DNA of 64,000 nucleotides from Paenibacillus sp. (GCF_035645195.1 NZ_DASQNA010000030.1:248001-312000), one strand, 5' to 3'. Counted from the first letter of the stretch, positions 25,568 to 34,860 are shown. A program made the numbers and translations. Notes: a model not told the origin generated them from the sequence alone.

Positions 25568-27322
25568 ATGACATTGCCAAGACCGGATTACCCGCGTCCG
25601 CAATTCGTCCGTGACGTCTGGGAAAGCTTGAACGGGGAATGGGAATTTGCGTTCGACGACGAGAATGTCGGTTTGCGGGAGAAGTGGCATCGGGGCGAGC
25701 GGGCGCTCGACCGGCGCATTCAGGTGCCATTCGCGTTCGAAAGCCGGCTGAGCGGCATCGGGGAAACAGGCTTCCACGACGTCGTCTGGTACCGGAAGCT
25801 GTGGAGCCCGCCGGCGTCGTTCGCGGGGAAGCGGGTGCTGCTGCATTTCGGCGCGGTCGATTACGAGGCTCGCGTCTGGGTGAACGGCGAGCTCGCGGCG
25901 TCGCATATCGGCGGCCATACTCCGTTCTCCGCGGACATCACGGATGCGCTGTCGCCGGACGGTCCGAACGCGATCGTCGTGCGCGCCGAGGATCGCGGGA
26001 AGGACGTGTTCCAGCCGCGCGGCAAGCAGTTCTGGGAAGAGAAGTCGCGGGGCATTTGGTATACGCGTACGACGGGCATTTGGCAGACGGTGTGGGCGGA
26101 GGCGGTGTCGCCGACGTATTTGGCGAAGGTGAAGTATGAGCCCGACATCGACCGGAACGAAATTCGGATTCGCGCGTTTTTCGAGGGACCGGTCGAAGGG
26201 CGGGACGCGGCGCTGCGCATTCGGATTACGTTCCAAGGAGAGCCGGTCGCGGAGGAGACGATTCGCGTGCTTCGCGCCGAGGAGCGCCGGACGATCGGGC
26301 TGCACGGGCTGAACGATCACGGGATGGACCGGTTTTGGTCGCCGGAGCGGCCGAACTTGTACGACGTCGAGTACGAGCTGACGGTGGACGGCGCGGTCGT
26401 CGACCGGGCGGCGGGCTATTTCGGCATGCGGAAGGTATCGATCGAGAACGGCCGGTTCGCGCTGAACAATCGTCCGTATTTCATGAAGCTGGTGCTCGAT
26501 CAGGGCTATTTCCCGGACGGCAACCTGACGCCGCCGAGCGACGAAGCGATTCGCCTGGACGTCGAGCTGACGAAGGCGATGGGCTTTAACGGCGCGCGCA
26601 AGCATCAGAAAGTGGAGGATCCGCGGTATTTGTACTGGTGCGACAAGCTCGGGCTGCTCGTGTGGGGCGAGATGGCGAACGCATGCGACTTCTCGGAGGC
26701 GTATTCGCAGCGGATGACCGCGGAATGGCAGGAAGCGGTCGAGCGCGACTATAATCATCCGTGCATCGTCGCGTGGGTGCCGCTCAACGAAAGCTGGGGC
26801 GTGCCGAATATCCAGATCGACGCGCGGCAGCAGCAGCATGCGCTGGCGATGTACCATTTGACGAAGTCGCTCGATCCGACGCGTCCGGTCGTCTCGAACG
26901 ACGGCTGGGAGCTCGTGAAGACGGATTTGTTCACCATTCACGATTACGAGTGGCGTGAGGAGGTGCTGGCCGAACGGTACAGCACCGTCGAAGGCGCCGT
27001 GACGAGCATGCCGGCGAACCGGCGGTTGTCCGTCGGCGGCTTCGCCTACGAGGGTCAGCCGATTCTCGTGACCGAGTTCGGCGGCATCGCGTACAAGAAG
27101 AGCGAGTGGGAAGGCTGGGGCTACTCGGGCGCTAGCGACGACGACGATTATTTGGCGCGGCTGCGCGCCGTCGTGCTGCCGCTTCGCCGCTCCGGCGTCG
27201 TGCAGGGATACTGCTACACGCAGCTGACGGACGTCGAGCAGGAGATTAACGGGCTGCTGACGTACGACCGGGTGCCGAAGGTGCCGATCGAGAAGATTAA
27301 GGAAATTATCGATATGAGGTAA
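25568..27322 (+). CDS. Glycoside hydrolase family 2 enzyme
   Basis: 584 residues, cytoplasmic (no signal peptide). The domain order is the usual GH2 one: jelly-roll sugar-binding domain (SLNGEWEFAFD to about residue 180), immunoglobulin-like domain (about 180-280), and TIM barrel. The catalytic acid/base is the glutamate of LNESWG (residue 408) and the nucleophile the glutamate of LVTEFGG (residue 503). Length and absence of extra C-terminal domains fit a short beta-glucuronidase/beta-galactosidase-like member. The start follows AAAGGAG. It has its own promoter and terminator and the divergent ArsR-type regulator, so it is probably induced by its oligosaccharide. The precise glycoside is not determinable. 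Confidence 0.93.
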   Translation: MTLPRPDYPRPQFVRDVWESLNGEWEFAFDDENVGLREKWHRGERALDRRIQVPFAFESRLSGIGETGFHDVVWYRKLWSPPASFAGKRVLLHFGAVDYEARVWVNGELAASHIGGHTPFSADITDALSPDGPNAIVVRAEDRGKDVFQPRGKQFWEEKSRGIWYTRTTGIWQTVWAEAVSPTYLAKVKYEPDIDRNEIRIRAFFEGPVEGRDAALRIRITFQGEPVAEETIRVLRAEERRTIGLHGLNDHGMDRFWSPERPNLYDVEYELTVDGAVVDRAAGYFGMRKVSIENGRFALNNRPYFMKLVLDQGYFPDGNLTPPSDEAIRLDVELTKAMGFNGARKHQKVEDPRYLYWCDKLGLLVWGEMANACDFSEAYSQRMTAEWQEAVERDYNHPCIVAWVPLNESWGVPNIQIDARQQQHALAMYHLTKSLDPTRPVVSNDGWELVKTDLFTIHDYEWREEVLAERYSTVEGAVTSMPANRRLSVGGFAYEGQPILVTEFGGIAYKKSEWEGWGYSGASDDDDYLARLRAVVLPLRRSGVVQGYCYTQLTDVEQEINGLLTYDRVPKVPIEKIKEIIDMR

Positions 27323-27329
27323 TTGGGTG

Positions 27330-27372
27330 CAGCCGCGCGGGCGTTTTGTCCGCGCGGCTGTTTGTTGTTTTT
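27330..27372 (+). terminator. Strong terminator after the GH2 gene
   Basis: Perfect 11-bp stem CAGCCGCGCGG (27330-27340) / CCGCGCGGCTG (27350-27360), followed by TTTGTTGTTTTT. Confidence 0.92.
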
Positions 27373-27403
27373 GCGAGCGCTGGGGGCTTCGGCGGGTGGG
27401 ATG

Positions 27404-27807
27404 TAGCCGCAAAATTGCGGCTAAGGAGCCGTTGGCGGTGGCGTCGGCGGGCTGTAAGGAGCAAATGTTCTTATTCGGCGGTTGGCGGGGCTGGCGGCGG
27501 TGTGTAAGGAGCAAATGTTTCTTATTCAGCGGTTGGCGGGGCTGGCGGCGGGCTGTAAGGAGCAAATGTTTCTTATTTGGCGGTTGACGGGGCTGAAGGC
27601 GGGCTGTAAGGAGCAAATGTTTCTTATTCGGCGTTTGGCGGGGGTGTAGGCGGGCTGTAAGGAGCAAATGTTTCTTATTCGGTGGTTGGCGGGGCTGAAG
27701 GCGGGCTGTAAGGAGCAATTGTTTCTTATTCGGCGGTTGGCGGGGCTGAGGGCGGGCTGTAAGGAGCAAATGTTCCTTATTCGGCGGTTGGCGGGGCTGA
27801 AGGCGGC
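27404..27807 (+). repeat. Tandem array A: eight 51-bp palindrome-plus-linker units
   Basis: Units start at 27404, 27455, then every 51 bp (27505 for the third, because the second unit lacks one T) to 27760. Each has a roughly 20-bp imperfect palindrome followed by a GC-rich linker ending GGCGGGCTG. In units 2-8 the palindrome arms are TAAGGAGCA and TGTTTCTTA; the last copy reads TGTTCCTTA, giving full pairing apart from one G-T. Unit 1 instead has arms TAGCCGCAA / TTGCGGCTA at the same phase, on a related linker. The array fills most of the 507-bp space between the convergent GH2 and lacI genes, which otherwise holds only the GH2 terminator. Because 51 is divisible by three, both strands stay open, but no ribosome binding site supports translation. 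Confidence 0.95.
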
Positions 27808-27829
27808 AACCCACCAACCGCCGCGAGGC

Positions 27830-28891
27830 TTAACCCGACGCGCGGACGACGAGGCGCGCGGACAGCAGCACCTTCTCCGGCTGGGCGCCGGGCTGCGCGC
27901 GGCGGCGAGCGAGCTGCTCCACCGCGCGGCGGCCGAGCGCCTCATTGGCGAGCTCGACGGTCGTGAGCGCCGGGTCGGCATCGGCGGACGCTCCGATGTT
28001 GTCGAAGCCGGTGACGGCGCAATCGTCCGGCACGCGCAGCCCGCGCTGGCGCAAGCCGCGCAGCAGCTCCAGCGCGATCTGGTCGTTCGCGCAGACGAAC
28101 GCGTCCGGCCGATCCGCTGGATCGAGGCCGGCCAGCTTCGCGTGCAGCGCGTCCGACCAGCGGCGTTCGGGATACGGGTACGTCCATTTGCGCAGCCGCG
28201 TATCCCCGCCGAACGCCTCCACCGCGCTGCGGCAGCCGAGCCATCGTTCGCGGAAGCTCGGCGCGAAGTCGTCGTTGCCGACGAAGACGAACGACCGCCG
28301 CCCGCCGTACAGCAAATGGCCCGCAAGCAGCACGGCGCCGTCCGCGTTCGCGTTCATGACCGCGTCCGCTTCGACGAGCGGCTCTTCGTGGTCGAGCAGC
28401 ACAAGCGGTCCGCCCATCGCCTGCAGCGCGACGAGCGTCCCCGTCGGCAGGCTGCCGACGGCGATATGTCCGAGACAGGCGCTCCGGTCCATGTACGCGG
28501 GGAACGACGGCCCTTCGCCGTTCGCGCCCGACCGAGGCGCGACGACGGCATGCTCCCAGCCGAATTCCGCGCAGCCGTTCGCGACGCCGGTCAGTACTCG
28601 CGCCCAATAGGAAGCTTCGCTTTGAATGGAGGGGTCCATCCACACCAGCACATAGCCGCGGGACGCGGCGAACGAAGCCGAATCCGCTGCGACGGCAGCT
28701 CCCGCAACGCCGGGCGCGCCTGCGACCGCCGCCCCGGCCGGCAGCCGGTAGCCGAGCGCGCGGGCGGCGGCGAGCACGCGCTGGCGCGTTACGTCGCTGA
28801 CGCCCGGCTTGCCGGACAGCGCGCGCGAGACGGCGTATTTGGACACGTGCAGCGTATCGGCAATCGTTTGGAGCGAGACGCGGCGAGCCAT
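27830..28891 (-). CDS. LacI-family transcriptional regulator
   Basis: 353 residues. The N-terminal LacI helix-turn-helix and hinge are clear (VSLQTIADTLHVSKYAVSRALSGKPGVSDVTRQRVLAAARALGY). The effector-binding domain of about 280 residues has the usual periplasmic-binding-protein fold segments (FVCANDQIALELLRGL, RVPDDCAVTGFDNI). An alanine/glycine-rich insert follows the hinge. The ATG is preceded by AAGGAG. It is divergent from the large GH-A gene and an inverted repeat overlies that gene's promoter, so it is most likely its repressor. The stop codon is only 23 bp from the last unit of array A, and no separate terminator is seen before the array. Confidence 0.93.
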   Translation of the reverse strand: MARRVSLQTIADTLHVSKYAVSRALSGKPGVSDVTRQRVLAAARALGYRLPAGAAVAGAPGVAGAAVAADSASFAASRGYVLVWMDPSIQSEASYWARVLTGVANGCAEFGWEHAVVAPRSGANGEGPSFPAYMDRSACLGHIAVGSLPTGTLVALQAMGGPLVLLDHEEPLVEADAVMNANADGAVLLAGHLLYGGRRSFVFVGNDDFAPSFRERWLGCRSAVEAFGGDTRLRKWTYPYPERRWSDALHAKLAGLDPADRPDAFVCANDQIALELLRGLRQRGLRVPDDCAVTGFDNIGASADADPALTTVELANEALGRRAVEQLARRRAQPGAQPEKVLLSARLVVRASG

Positions 28892-28902
28892 AACAACACT
28901 CC

Positions 28903-28931
28903 TTGACAGAACGTTAGGGTGTACCTAGAAT
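28903..28931 (+). promoter_or_regulatory. Consensus promoter of the GH-A gene with embedded repeat
   Basis: TTGACA (28903-28908), 17 bp, TAGAAT (28926-28931). TAGG (28915-28918) and CCTA (28924-28927) form a short inverted repeat within the spacer and -10, a position suited to repression by the divergent LacI-type protein. Confidence 0.75.
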
Positions 28932-29040
28932 ATAGCAAATTTCGGCTAACAGCAACATAACAAACCTAACAAACAAAGGCGAGGAATGAACCGGGTGTCG
29001 CGGGGCAGGGCAAGAAAAACATACGGGAGAGTGCAAAGTC

Positions 29041-32000
29041 ATGGCAATGAGCGAGAACAGCAAAACGGTATTTTTTTACGATGCGTCGTTTCCGTACGAC
29101 GGGGCGAGGCCCGGCGACACGGAAGTCCAACGTTTGCAACAAATAGGTCGAGTCGTCTCCGCCGACCAACTTGAAAGCGCGCTGGAAGAGGCGGACGCGT
29201 TCGCGACGCTGCACGGCCCGTACTTCCCGAAGGAGGCGTGGCCGGCGGTGCTGCGCTTCCTGAAGCGCGGCGGCGGCCTCGTCCTGGTCGGCGGCGCGCC
29301 GTTCCGCGTGCCCGTGTTCAAAGACGACCAAGGCAGCTGGGCGCTCGAGCGCGAGCAGACGGCGTACCACCGCCAGCTGCTCATCCACGAGGCGCTCCGC
29401 GCGGACGGGTCCCGCATCGCGCAACTGCAGGCGAACCCCGACATCCCGCTGTTCGCGGGCAAGGAAGCGTTGTTCGCGCCGAGCGACACGTACGGGCTCG
29501 TGCTGCACGTCACGCGGCAGAGCGACAACCCGCGCGAGCACGGCTCGGGCGGTCCGATGGACGCCTTCGTCTACCCGCTGCTGAAGGGCGTCTCCAGAGA
29601 CGGCCGCGAAACCGCCGCGCCGGCGGTGCTGCTCGAGCACGTGAAGGGGGATTTTGCAGGAGGACGCTGGGTACTCGTCGCCCAACCCGTCGCGCCCGCC
29701 TTCTGGGAGCGAGGCGGCGCGGACGCGCTCGCCGAATGGGCGGCCTTCGCCGCCAAAGGCGCAACCGAGCTGTGGCTGAAGCCGAACTACGGCTGCTACG
29801 AGGTCGGCGAGCGCCCGAGCCTCGCGCTGACGGCGCAGGCGGTCGGCGGCGCGAGGCCGCGCGCGTGGACGTTCCGCATCCGGGCGGCGATCGAGCGGAA
29901 CGGAGGCGCGCCGCAGCCGGCGTGGGAGCATACGGTCCGGCTGCAGGCGGACGGGGCTTTGCGCATCGAGCGGTTCCAAGCGCCCGACCCGGTCGAGCCC
30001 GGCTGCTACAGCATCGAATGCGAGGCGACGGCCGAAGACGGCGAAACGCGCATCCTCCGGCAAGGCTTCTGGGGCATGGACCGCGCCCTGCTCGAAGCCG
30101 GCGAGCCGCTGACCGCGGGGCGCGATTATTTTTATAAGAACGGCAAACCGCTGCCGATCGTCGGCATGACGTACATGACGAGCGACGTCGCGCGCAAATA
30201 TTTGTTCCTGCCCAACGTCGCGGCATGGGACAAAGACATGGCCGAGATGCGGCGCGCCGGCATCAACCTCATACGCACCGGCGTCTGGACCGGCTGGCGC
30301 CAAATGGCGTTCGTCGACGGCCATTTCTCGGAGGAGGTGCTGCGCGCGATCGACGCGTTCCTGCTGACGGCGAAAAAGCATGAACTCGAAGTCACGTTCA
30401 ACTTCTTCTCGTTCACGCCGGAGACGTGGGAGGGCGCGAACCCGTACCTCGACCCGCGCAGCGTGGAGGCGCAGAAGCGGTTTATCGTCTCGCTCGTCTC
30501 CCGGCACCGAACGAGCACGCACGTCCATTGGGACCTCATCAACGAGCCGTCGATGTTCGATCCGTCGCGCATCTTCCAAGGCCCGCGGACGGCGAACGAC
30601 CGGTTCGAACGCGAAGCGTACGTCGAATGGCTGAAGCGCCGCCACGGCTCGATCCGTTCGCTGCAGGAGCGTTGGAACATGACGCCCGAGGAGCTGCCGA
30701 GCTTCGAAGCGGCGCGCCCGCCGGAGCGAAGCGACATCAACTTCGACGTGCAGGACGTCAGCCGCCCGAAGAAAGGGCTCGTCTGGCTCGACTACGCCTT
30801 ATTCACGATGGAGATGCACAACCGCTGGGCGCGAGAGCTTGTCGGCGCGATTAAGGCGGCCGCGCCGAATCAGCTCGTGACGGTCGGCCAAGACGAGGGG
30901 CTCGCGAGCGGACGCCCGTCGCCGTTCTTCTACGCGGAGGCGGTCGACTACACGACGGTGCATACCTGGTGGAAAATGGACGCGCTCGTGTGGGACGGCA
31001 TTTTCACGAAAGACGGGCACAAGCCGAACCTCATCCAAGAGACGGGCATTATGTACGTAGAGGCGGCCGATGGGCGGGCGAAGCGCAGCGAAGAGGAGCT
31101 GCGCAATATTCTCGAGCGCAAATACGCGTACGCCTTCTCGACCGGCGGCGCGGGCGCCGTGCAGTGGATTTGGAACACGAACTTCTACATGGACAACGTC
31201 AACGAATCGAACATCGGCGCGCTGCGGGCGGACGGGACGCAGAAGCCGGAGGCGGACGTGTCGTACGATTTCGGCTCGTTCTTCGCCGCCGTCGGACGCA
31301 AGCTCGAGGATCGCGCCCTCGAGGACATCGCGGTCGTCTTCCCGTACTCGAACGACTTCTCGAACCGCAGCTTCGCCTATGACGCGACGGCGAAGCTGAC
31401 GCGCGTGCTCGCCTACGACATGAAGCGGCCGTTCCGCGGCGTCTCCGAGTACCATCTCGACCGGCTGACCGGCCCCGCGCCGAAGCTGTGGATCGTGCCG
31501 AGCGCGCACAATATCGAAGACGAAGCGCTCGCCGCGCTCGCCGACATCGTGCGCCGCGACGGCGGCACGCTGCTCGTGACCGGGCCGCTGCGCCTCGACG
31601 CCTACTGGGGACCGAACCGCTCGCGCCTCGCGGACGTCGTCGGGCCGACGCGGATCGAGAATGTGCTGCGCGAGGAGCTGCTCGACGTCGACGGCCGGGC
31701 GTATCCGGTCTCGTTCGGCGGCAGCGGCATCGCGGCGCTGAATAAGGAGCGCCCCGAAGACGGCGCGCCCTTGCGGCTCGCCGAATACGCGCTCGGGCGC
31801 GGCAAGCTGCTCTGGTGCCCGCTGCCGATCGAGCTGAACGAGCGCAGCGAAACGATCCGCGCGGTATACGCCAAAGCGATCGCGACGGCGGGCGTCGCCG
31901 ACGAGCTGCTGTGGGAGCAAGGCGGCGATCTGCCGGGCGTGTACGGCCGGAAGCTCGCGTTCCGGGACGGGGCGCTGTTCGTGTTCGTCTCGGAGCTCGG

Positions 32001-32154
32001 CCAGGACGCCGACGTGAAGGTGAAAGATCCCGCGACGGGCCGTTCCTACGCGTTCTCCCTCGAGCGGGAGCGCAGCGTTCTGTTCTTCGCGGACCGCGAG
32101 GGCGCGGTCGAAGCGGCGTACCGACCGGATCAAAACGTCATTCGCGTCGAATAA
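29041..32154 (+). CDS. Large clan GH-A glycoside hydrolase (beta-galactosidase-like)
   Basis: 1037 residues without a signal peptide. Residues 1 to about 250 resemble a class I glutamine-amidotransferase-like fold (ADAFATLHGPYFPKEAWPAVLRFLKRGGGLVLVGGAPF). A beta-rich region runs to about 360. A TIM barrel follows with the acid/base glutamate at 502 (DLINEPSM) and nucleophile glutamate at 667 (LIQETGIM). After it comes a second amidotransferase-like domain (KLWIVPSAHNIEDEALAALADIVRRDGGTLLVTG), as in GH42 trimerisation domains, and a C-terminal beta domain. GGGAGAG lies nine bases before the start ATG. The arrangement is closest to GH42-type enzymes but the N-terminal part is extra. It stands alone behind a promoter controlled by the divergent LacI protein. 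Confidence 0.85.
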   Translation: MAMSENSKTVFFYDASFPYDGARPGDTEVQRLQQIGRVVSADQLESALEEADAFATLHGPYFPKEAWPAVLRFLKRGGGLVLVGGAPFRVPVFKDDQGSWALEREQTAYHRQLLIHEALRADGSRIAQLQANPDIPLFAGKEALFAPSDTYGLVLHVTRQSDNPREHGSGGPMDAFVYPLLKGVSRDGRETAAPAVLLEHVKGDFAGGRWVLVAQPVAPAFWERGGADALAEWAAFAAKGATELWLKPNYGCYEVGERPSLALTAQAVGGARPRAWTFRIRAAIERNGGAPQPAWEHTVRLQADGALRIERFQAPDPVEPGCYSIECEATAEDGETRILRQGFWGMDRALLEAGEPLTAGRDYFYKNGKPLPIVGMTYMTSDVARKYLFLPNVAAWDKDMAEMRRAGINLIRTGVWTGWRQMAFVDGHFSEEVLRAIDAFLLTAKKHELEVTFNFFSFTPETWEGANPYLDPRSVEAQKRFIVSLVSRHRTSTHVHWDLINEPSMFDPSRIFQGPRTANDRFEREAYVEWLKRRHGSIRSLQERWNMTPEELPSFEAARPPERSDINFDVQDVSRPKKGLVWLDYALFTMEMHNRWARELVGAIKAAAPNQLVTVGQDEGLASGRPSPFFYAEAVDYTTVHTWWKMDALVWDGIFTKDGHKPNLIQETGIMYVEAADGRAKRSEEELRNILERKYAYAFSTGGAGAVQWIWNTNFYMDNVNESNIGALRADGTQKPEADVSYDFGSFFAAVGRKLEDRALEDIAVVFPYSNDFSNRSFAYDATAKLTRVLAYDMKRPFRGVSEYHLDRLTGPAPKLWIVPSAHNIEDEALAALADIVRRDGGTLLVTGPLRLDAYWGPNRSRLADVVGPTRIENVLREELLDVDGRAYPVSFGGSGIAALNKERPEDGAPLRLAEYALGRGKLLWCPLPIELNERSETIRAVYAKAIATAGVADELLWEQGGDLPGVYGRKLAFRDGALFVFVSELGQDADVKVKDPATGRSYAFSLERERSVLFFADREGAVEAAYRPDQNVIRVE

Positions 32155-32176
32155 AAGGGCTAAGTCTCGTCCCGAA

Positions 32177-32207
32177 TGGGTAATATGAAAGATAGCATAT
32201 TCACCCA
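32177..32207 (+). promoter_or_regulatory. Leader hairpin just before the speD ribosome binding site
   Basis: TGGGTAATATG (32177-32187) pairs with CATATTCACCCA (32196-32207) with one bulged base. The stem ends about two bases before AAGGAGAG, so it could modulate speD translation or act as a terminator of the preceding gene. No T-run is present. Confidence 0.5.
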
Positions 32208-32222
32208 GAAGGAGAGAGCATC

Positions 32223-33053
32223 ATGCCGCTAACGCCGGAGCAACGCATTACGCTGCACGGTTTCAACAATTTGACGAAATCGCTGAGCTTCAATATGTAC
32301 GATATATGCTACACCCAGACGAAGCAGGAGCGGGAAGCGTATCTCGAATATATCGACGAGCAGTACAACTCCGACCGGCTGCGCTCGATTCTGAAACACG
32401 TCGCGGACATCATCGGCGCGCATGTGCTGAACGTGGCGCAGCAGGACTACGTACCGCAAGGGGCGAGCGTCACGCTGCTCGTGTCCGAAGGGCCGATCGT
32501 CGAGGTGCCGCAGGAGTCGTATACCGAATCGCCGGGGCCGCTCCCGGAATCGGTCGTCATGCAGCTCGACAAAAGCCACATCACGGTGCACACGTACCCG
32601 GAGTACCATCCGGACGAAGGCATCAGCACGTTCCGCGCGGACATCGACGTGTCCACGTGCGGCGAAATTTCGCCGCTGAAGGCGCTGAACTATTTGATCC
32701 GCTCGTTCGACACGGACATCATGACGATCGACTACCGCGTGCGCGGTTTTACAAGGGATATCGAAGGGAACAAGCTGTTCATCGACCATGACATCAGCTC
32801 GATCCAAAACTATATCCCGGAAGAAATTAAGGACCTCTACCATATGATCGACGTCAACGTTTATCAGGAGAACATTTTCCACACGAAATGCAAGCTCAGG
32901 AAATTCGATTTAAACAATTATTTGTTCGGGTATACGAAGGATAAGCTGAGACCGGAAGAAGTGGAAAGCATCACGGACCGGCTGCAGACGGAGATGGACG
33001 AAATTTTTTACGGTCGAACGATTTCGAGCGGTTCGATCGACCAAATGATGTGA
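32223..33053 (+). CDS. speD: S-adenosylmethionine decarboxylase proenzyme, E. coli type
   Basis: 276 residues, the long class 1A form, unlike the roughly 126-residue SpeD of B. subtilis. It makes decarboxylated SAM, the aminopropyl donor for spermidine. The self-cleavage site is [13 protein letters not shown]; the bond between Lys117 and Ser118 is expected to break, and Ser118 to become the catalytic pyruvoyl group. The segments [35 protein letters not shown] and [13 protein letters not shown] match the E. coli enzyme closely. AAGGAGAG precedes the start. It is monocistronic; a spermidine synthase gene is not in the window. Confidence 0.96.
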   Translation: MPLTPEQRITLHGFNNLTKSLSFNMYDICYTQTKQEREAYLEYIDEQYNSDRLRSILKHVADIIGAHVLNVAQQDYVPQGASVTLLVSEGPIVEVPQESYTESPGPLPESVVMQLDKSHITVHTYPEYHPDEGISTFRADIDVSTCGEISPLKALNYLIRSFDTDIMTIDYRVRGFTRDIEGNKLFIDHDISSIQNYIPEEIKDLYHMIDVNVYQENIFHTKCKLRKFDLNNYLFGYTKDKLRPEEVESITDRLQTEMDEIFYGRTISSGSIDQMM

Positions 33054-33069
33054 CTTCAGCGGCGGCCGG

Positions 33070-33903
33070 TTACGGTCCGCCGCTTTTCGCCGTTCCGCCG
33101 CGCCGCCGGTAGCCGCTCGGACTGACGCCGTACCGTTTGCGAAACTGCTGCAGGAAATGGTTGTAGTTGCGAAAGCCGACCTCGTAGGCGATCTCCGCCG
33201 CGCCGAGCGCCGTCATTTCGAGCAGCATGGCCGCATGACGAATCCGCATCGCGTTCAGCGCGTCGATAACCGACTGGCCGGTCGTCTCCTTGAACAAATG
33301 AGACAGCCGCGACGGCGACATGCCGACCGCCCCTGCCACCGTTGCGACGCGCACCTCTTCGCGCATATGCGCCGAGAGCCAGCGGAGCGCTTCGGCCGCG
33401 CGCGGGTCCGATCCGCGGCCGCCGCAGCGGGCGGCGAGCGCGAGCGCCTCCCGCAGCGAGGCGAGGCACAGCTCGTCCCAGAACGGCCCCTGCGCCCTGG
33501 CGTCGTCCACCACCCGCAGCATCGCGCGGTACAGCCGCCGCCGATCGCCGGGGGAGACGATGCGCACGACGCTTGCTTCTCCGTCGGGCAGCAGTCCGGC
33601 TTCGACCCGATCCCCGGGGAAATGCGCCCAGATGAAATGCCACGTCTCCCCGGGACAAGTGCCGTAATGATGAGGCGCGCCGGGTCGGAGCAGGACGACG
33701 TCGCCCGCTTCGCACCGCCGCTCGCCGTCCGCCGTTCGGAAATACCCGCTCCCGCCGAGCGTGAACGCGAGCAGCCAATCGGGCCGGCCGCGCGGTCGAA
33801 CGGTTTCGTATCGATCGGATTGGCGGAACAGCCCCGCAATGACCGCGCCTTCGCCTTCGCCTCCGTAAATTTCCATATGGCCGACTTCTCGAGCTCTCGC
33901 CAT
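33070..33903 (-). CDS. AraC-family transcriptional regulator
   Basis: 277 residues from the ATG at 33903, which has GAGGAGG ten bases upstream; a longer frame to 33975 has no such site. The N-terminal cupin-like sensor domain contains RCEAGDVVLLRPGAPHHY. The C-terminal two helix-turn-helix units are VATVAGAVGMSPSRLSHLFKETTGQS and AAEIAYEVGFRNYNHFLQQFRKRYGVSP. It is divergent from the PhyH-type oxygenase 141 bp away, and the two are probably a regulator-target pair. Confidence 0.9.
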   Translation of the reverse strand: MARAREVGHMEIYGGEGEGAVIAGLFRQSDRYETVRPRGRPDWLLAFTLGGSGYFRTADGERRCEAGDVVLLRPGAPHHYGTCPGETWHFIWAHFPGDRVEAGLLPDGEASVVRIVSPGDRRRLYRAMLRVVDDARAQGPFWDELCLASLREALALAARCGGRGSDPRAAEALRWLSAHMREEVRVATVAGAVGMSPSRLSHLFKETTGQSVIDALNAMRIRHAAMLLEMTALGAAEIAYEVGFRNYNHFLQQFRKRYGVSPSGYRRRGGTAKSGGP

Positions 33904-34044
33904 TAGGCCAGCCTCCTCGCTCCTTCGCGATTTTTCGAATGCAGCAGGATCGTGTGATGTTTTAGCATGATCCATACTTCATTGTACCTGCGAATCGGCG
34001 CTAGAATAAAGGGAAATCGCAACAACAATACGGTGCTCGGGGGG

Positions 34045-34860
34045 ATGAACGTGGACGGCAGAGCAGTCGGATTGACGGAGGAGCAGCGGAAACGTTTCGA
34101 GGAAGAGGGCTATTTGCTCGCGAAAGGGTTGTTTACGAAGGAGGAGCTGTCCGACATCGAGCGGACGTTCGAGCGCATCGCGGAGCGGACGGTGCCCGGC
34201 CATTTCGAGCCGGATTTCGCGGCGGACGGGACGGACCCGCTGAAGCGGTATCCTCGCGTCATGCACCCGCACCGGTTCGACGCGACGGCGAAACGGTACA
34301 TGCTGCATCCGCCGGTTATGGCGGCGCTCGCGGATTTGTTCGGCGAGGAGGCGCTCGCCGCGCAAAGCATGTTTTATTATAAGCCCCCGGGTTCGCGCGG
34401 GCAGGCGCTGCATCAGGACAATTTCTACCTGAAGGTGGAGCCGGGCAACTGCATCGCCGCGTGGACGGCAGTCGATCCGGCCGACGAGGAGAACGGGGGC
34501 TTGCTCGTCGTGCCGAAGACGCAGGCGCACGAGATCGTCTGTCCGGAGCGGGCGGACGCGCGGGAATCGTTCACGACGCATTTCGTGAAGCCGCCCGAAG
34601 GGAAGAAACCGGTGCCGATCGTCATGGAAGCGGGGGATGTGCTGTTCTTCAACGGCAACTTGATACACGGCTCGTACCGGAACAAATCGAAGGACCGGTT
34701 CCGCCGCTCGTTCATCTGCCATTACGCGAACGCGTCCGCCGCGCGCATCTCGAGTTATTACCGGCCCTTGTACCGCGCCGACGGCACGGAGGTCGAGCTC
34801 GAAACGAATCCGGACGGCGGCCCGTGCGGCGTGGAGTACGCCTACTACGGCGCGCACTGA
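34045..34860 (+). CDS. Phytanoyl-CoA dioxygenase family protein
   Basis: About 271 residues, Fe(II)/2-oxoglutarate-dependent oxygenase of the PhyH group. The iron-binding HxD is in ALHQDNFYLKVEPGN, the distal histidine in LIHGSYRNKS, and the 2-oxoglutarate-binding arginine follows (DRFRRSFICHY). The family hydroxylates small molecules; members in soil bacteria act on diverse substrates, so none is assigned. CGGGGGGA abuts the ATG at 34045; a GTG at 34051 has better spacing and is nearly as likely. A bidirectional terminator follows. Confidence 0.88.
   Translation: MNVDGRAVGLTEEQRKRFEEEGYLLAKGLFTKEELSDIERTFERIAERTVPGHFEPDFAADGTDPLKRYPRVMHPHRFDATAKRYMLHPPVMAALADLFGEEALAAQSMFYYKPPGSRGQALHQDNFYLKVEPGNCIAAWTAVDPADEENGGLLVVPKTQAHEIVCPERADARESFTTHFVKPPEGKKPVPIVMEAGDVLFFNGNLIHGSYRNKSKDRFRRSFICHYANASAARISSYYRPLYRADGTEVELETNPDGGPCGVEYAYYGAH

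Noticed and set aside
27452-27807. Serial translation starts: each array A unit contains TAAGGAG followed closely by ATG
   Set aside because: The resemblance to a ribosome binding site plus start codon comes from the palindrome arms. The frames only run into more repeats or antisense of lacI.
25562-27817. 751-residue minus-strand frame opposite GH2 and array A
   Set aside because: Antisense to a clear GH2 gene, with arginine/proline-rich composition typical of shadow frames in high-GC DNA.
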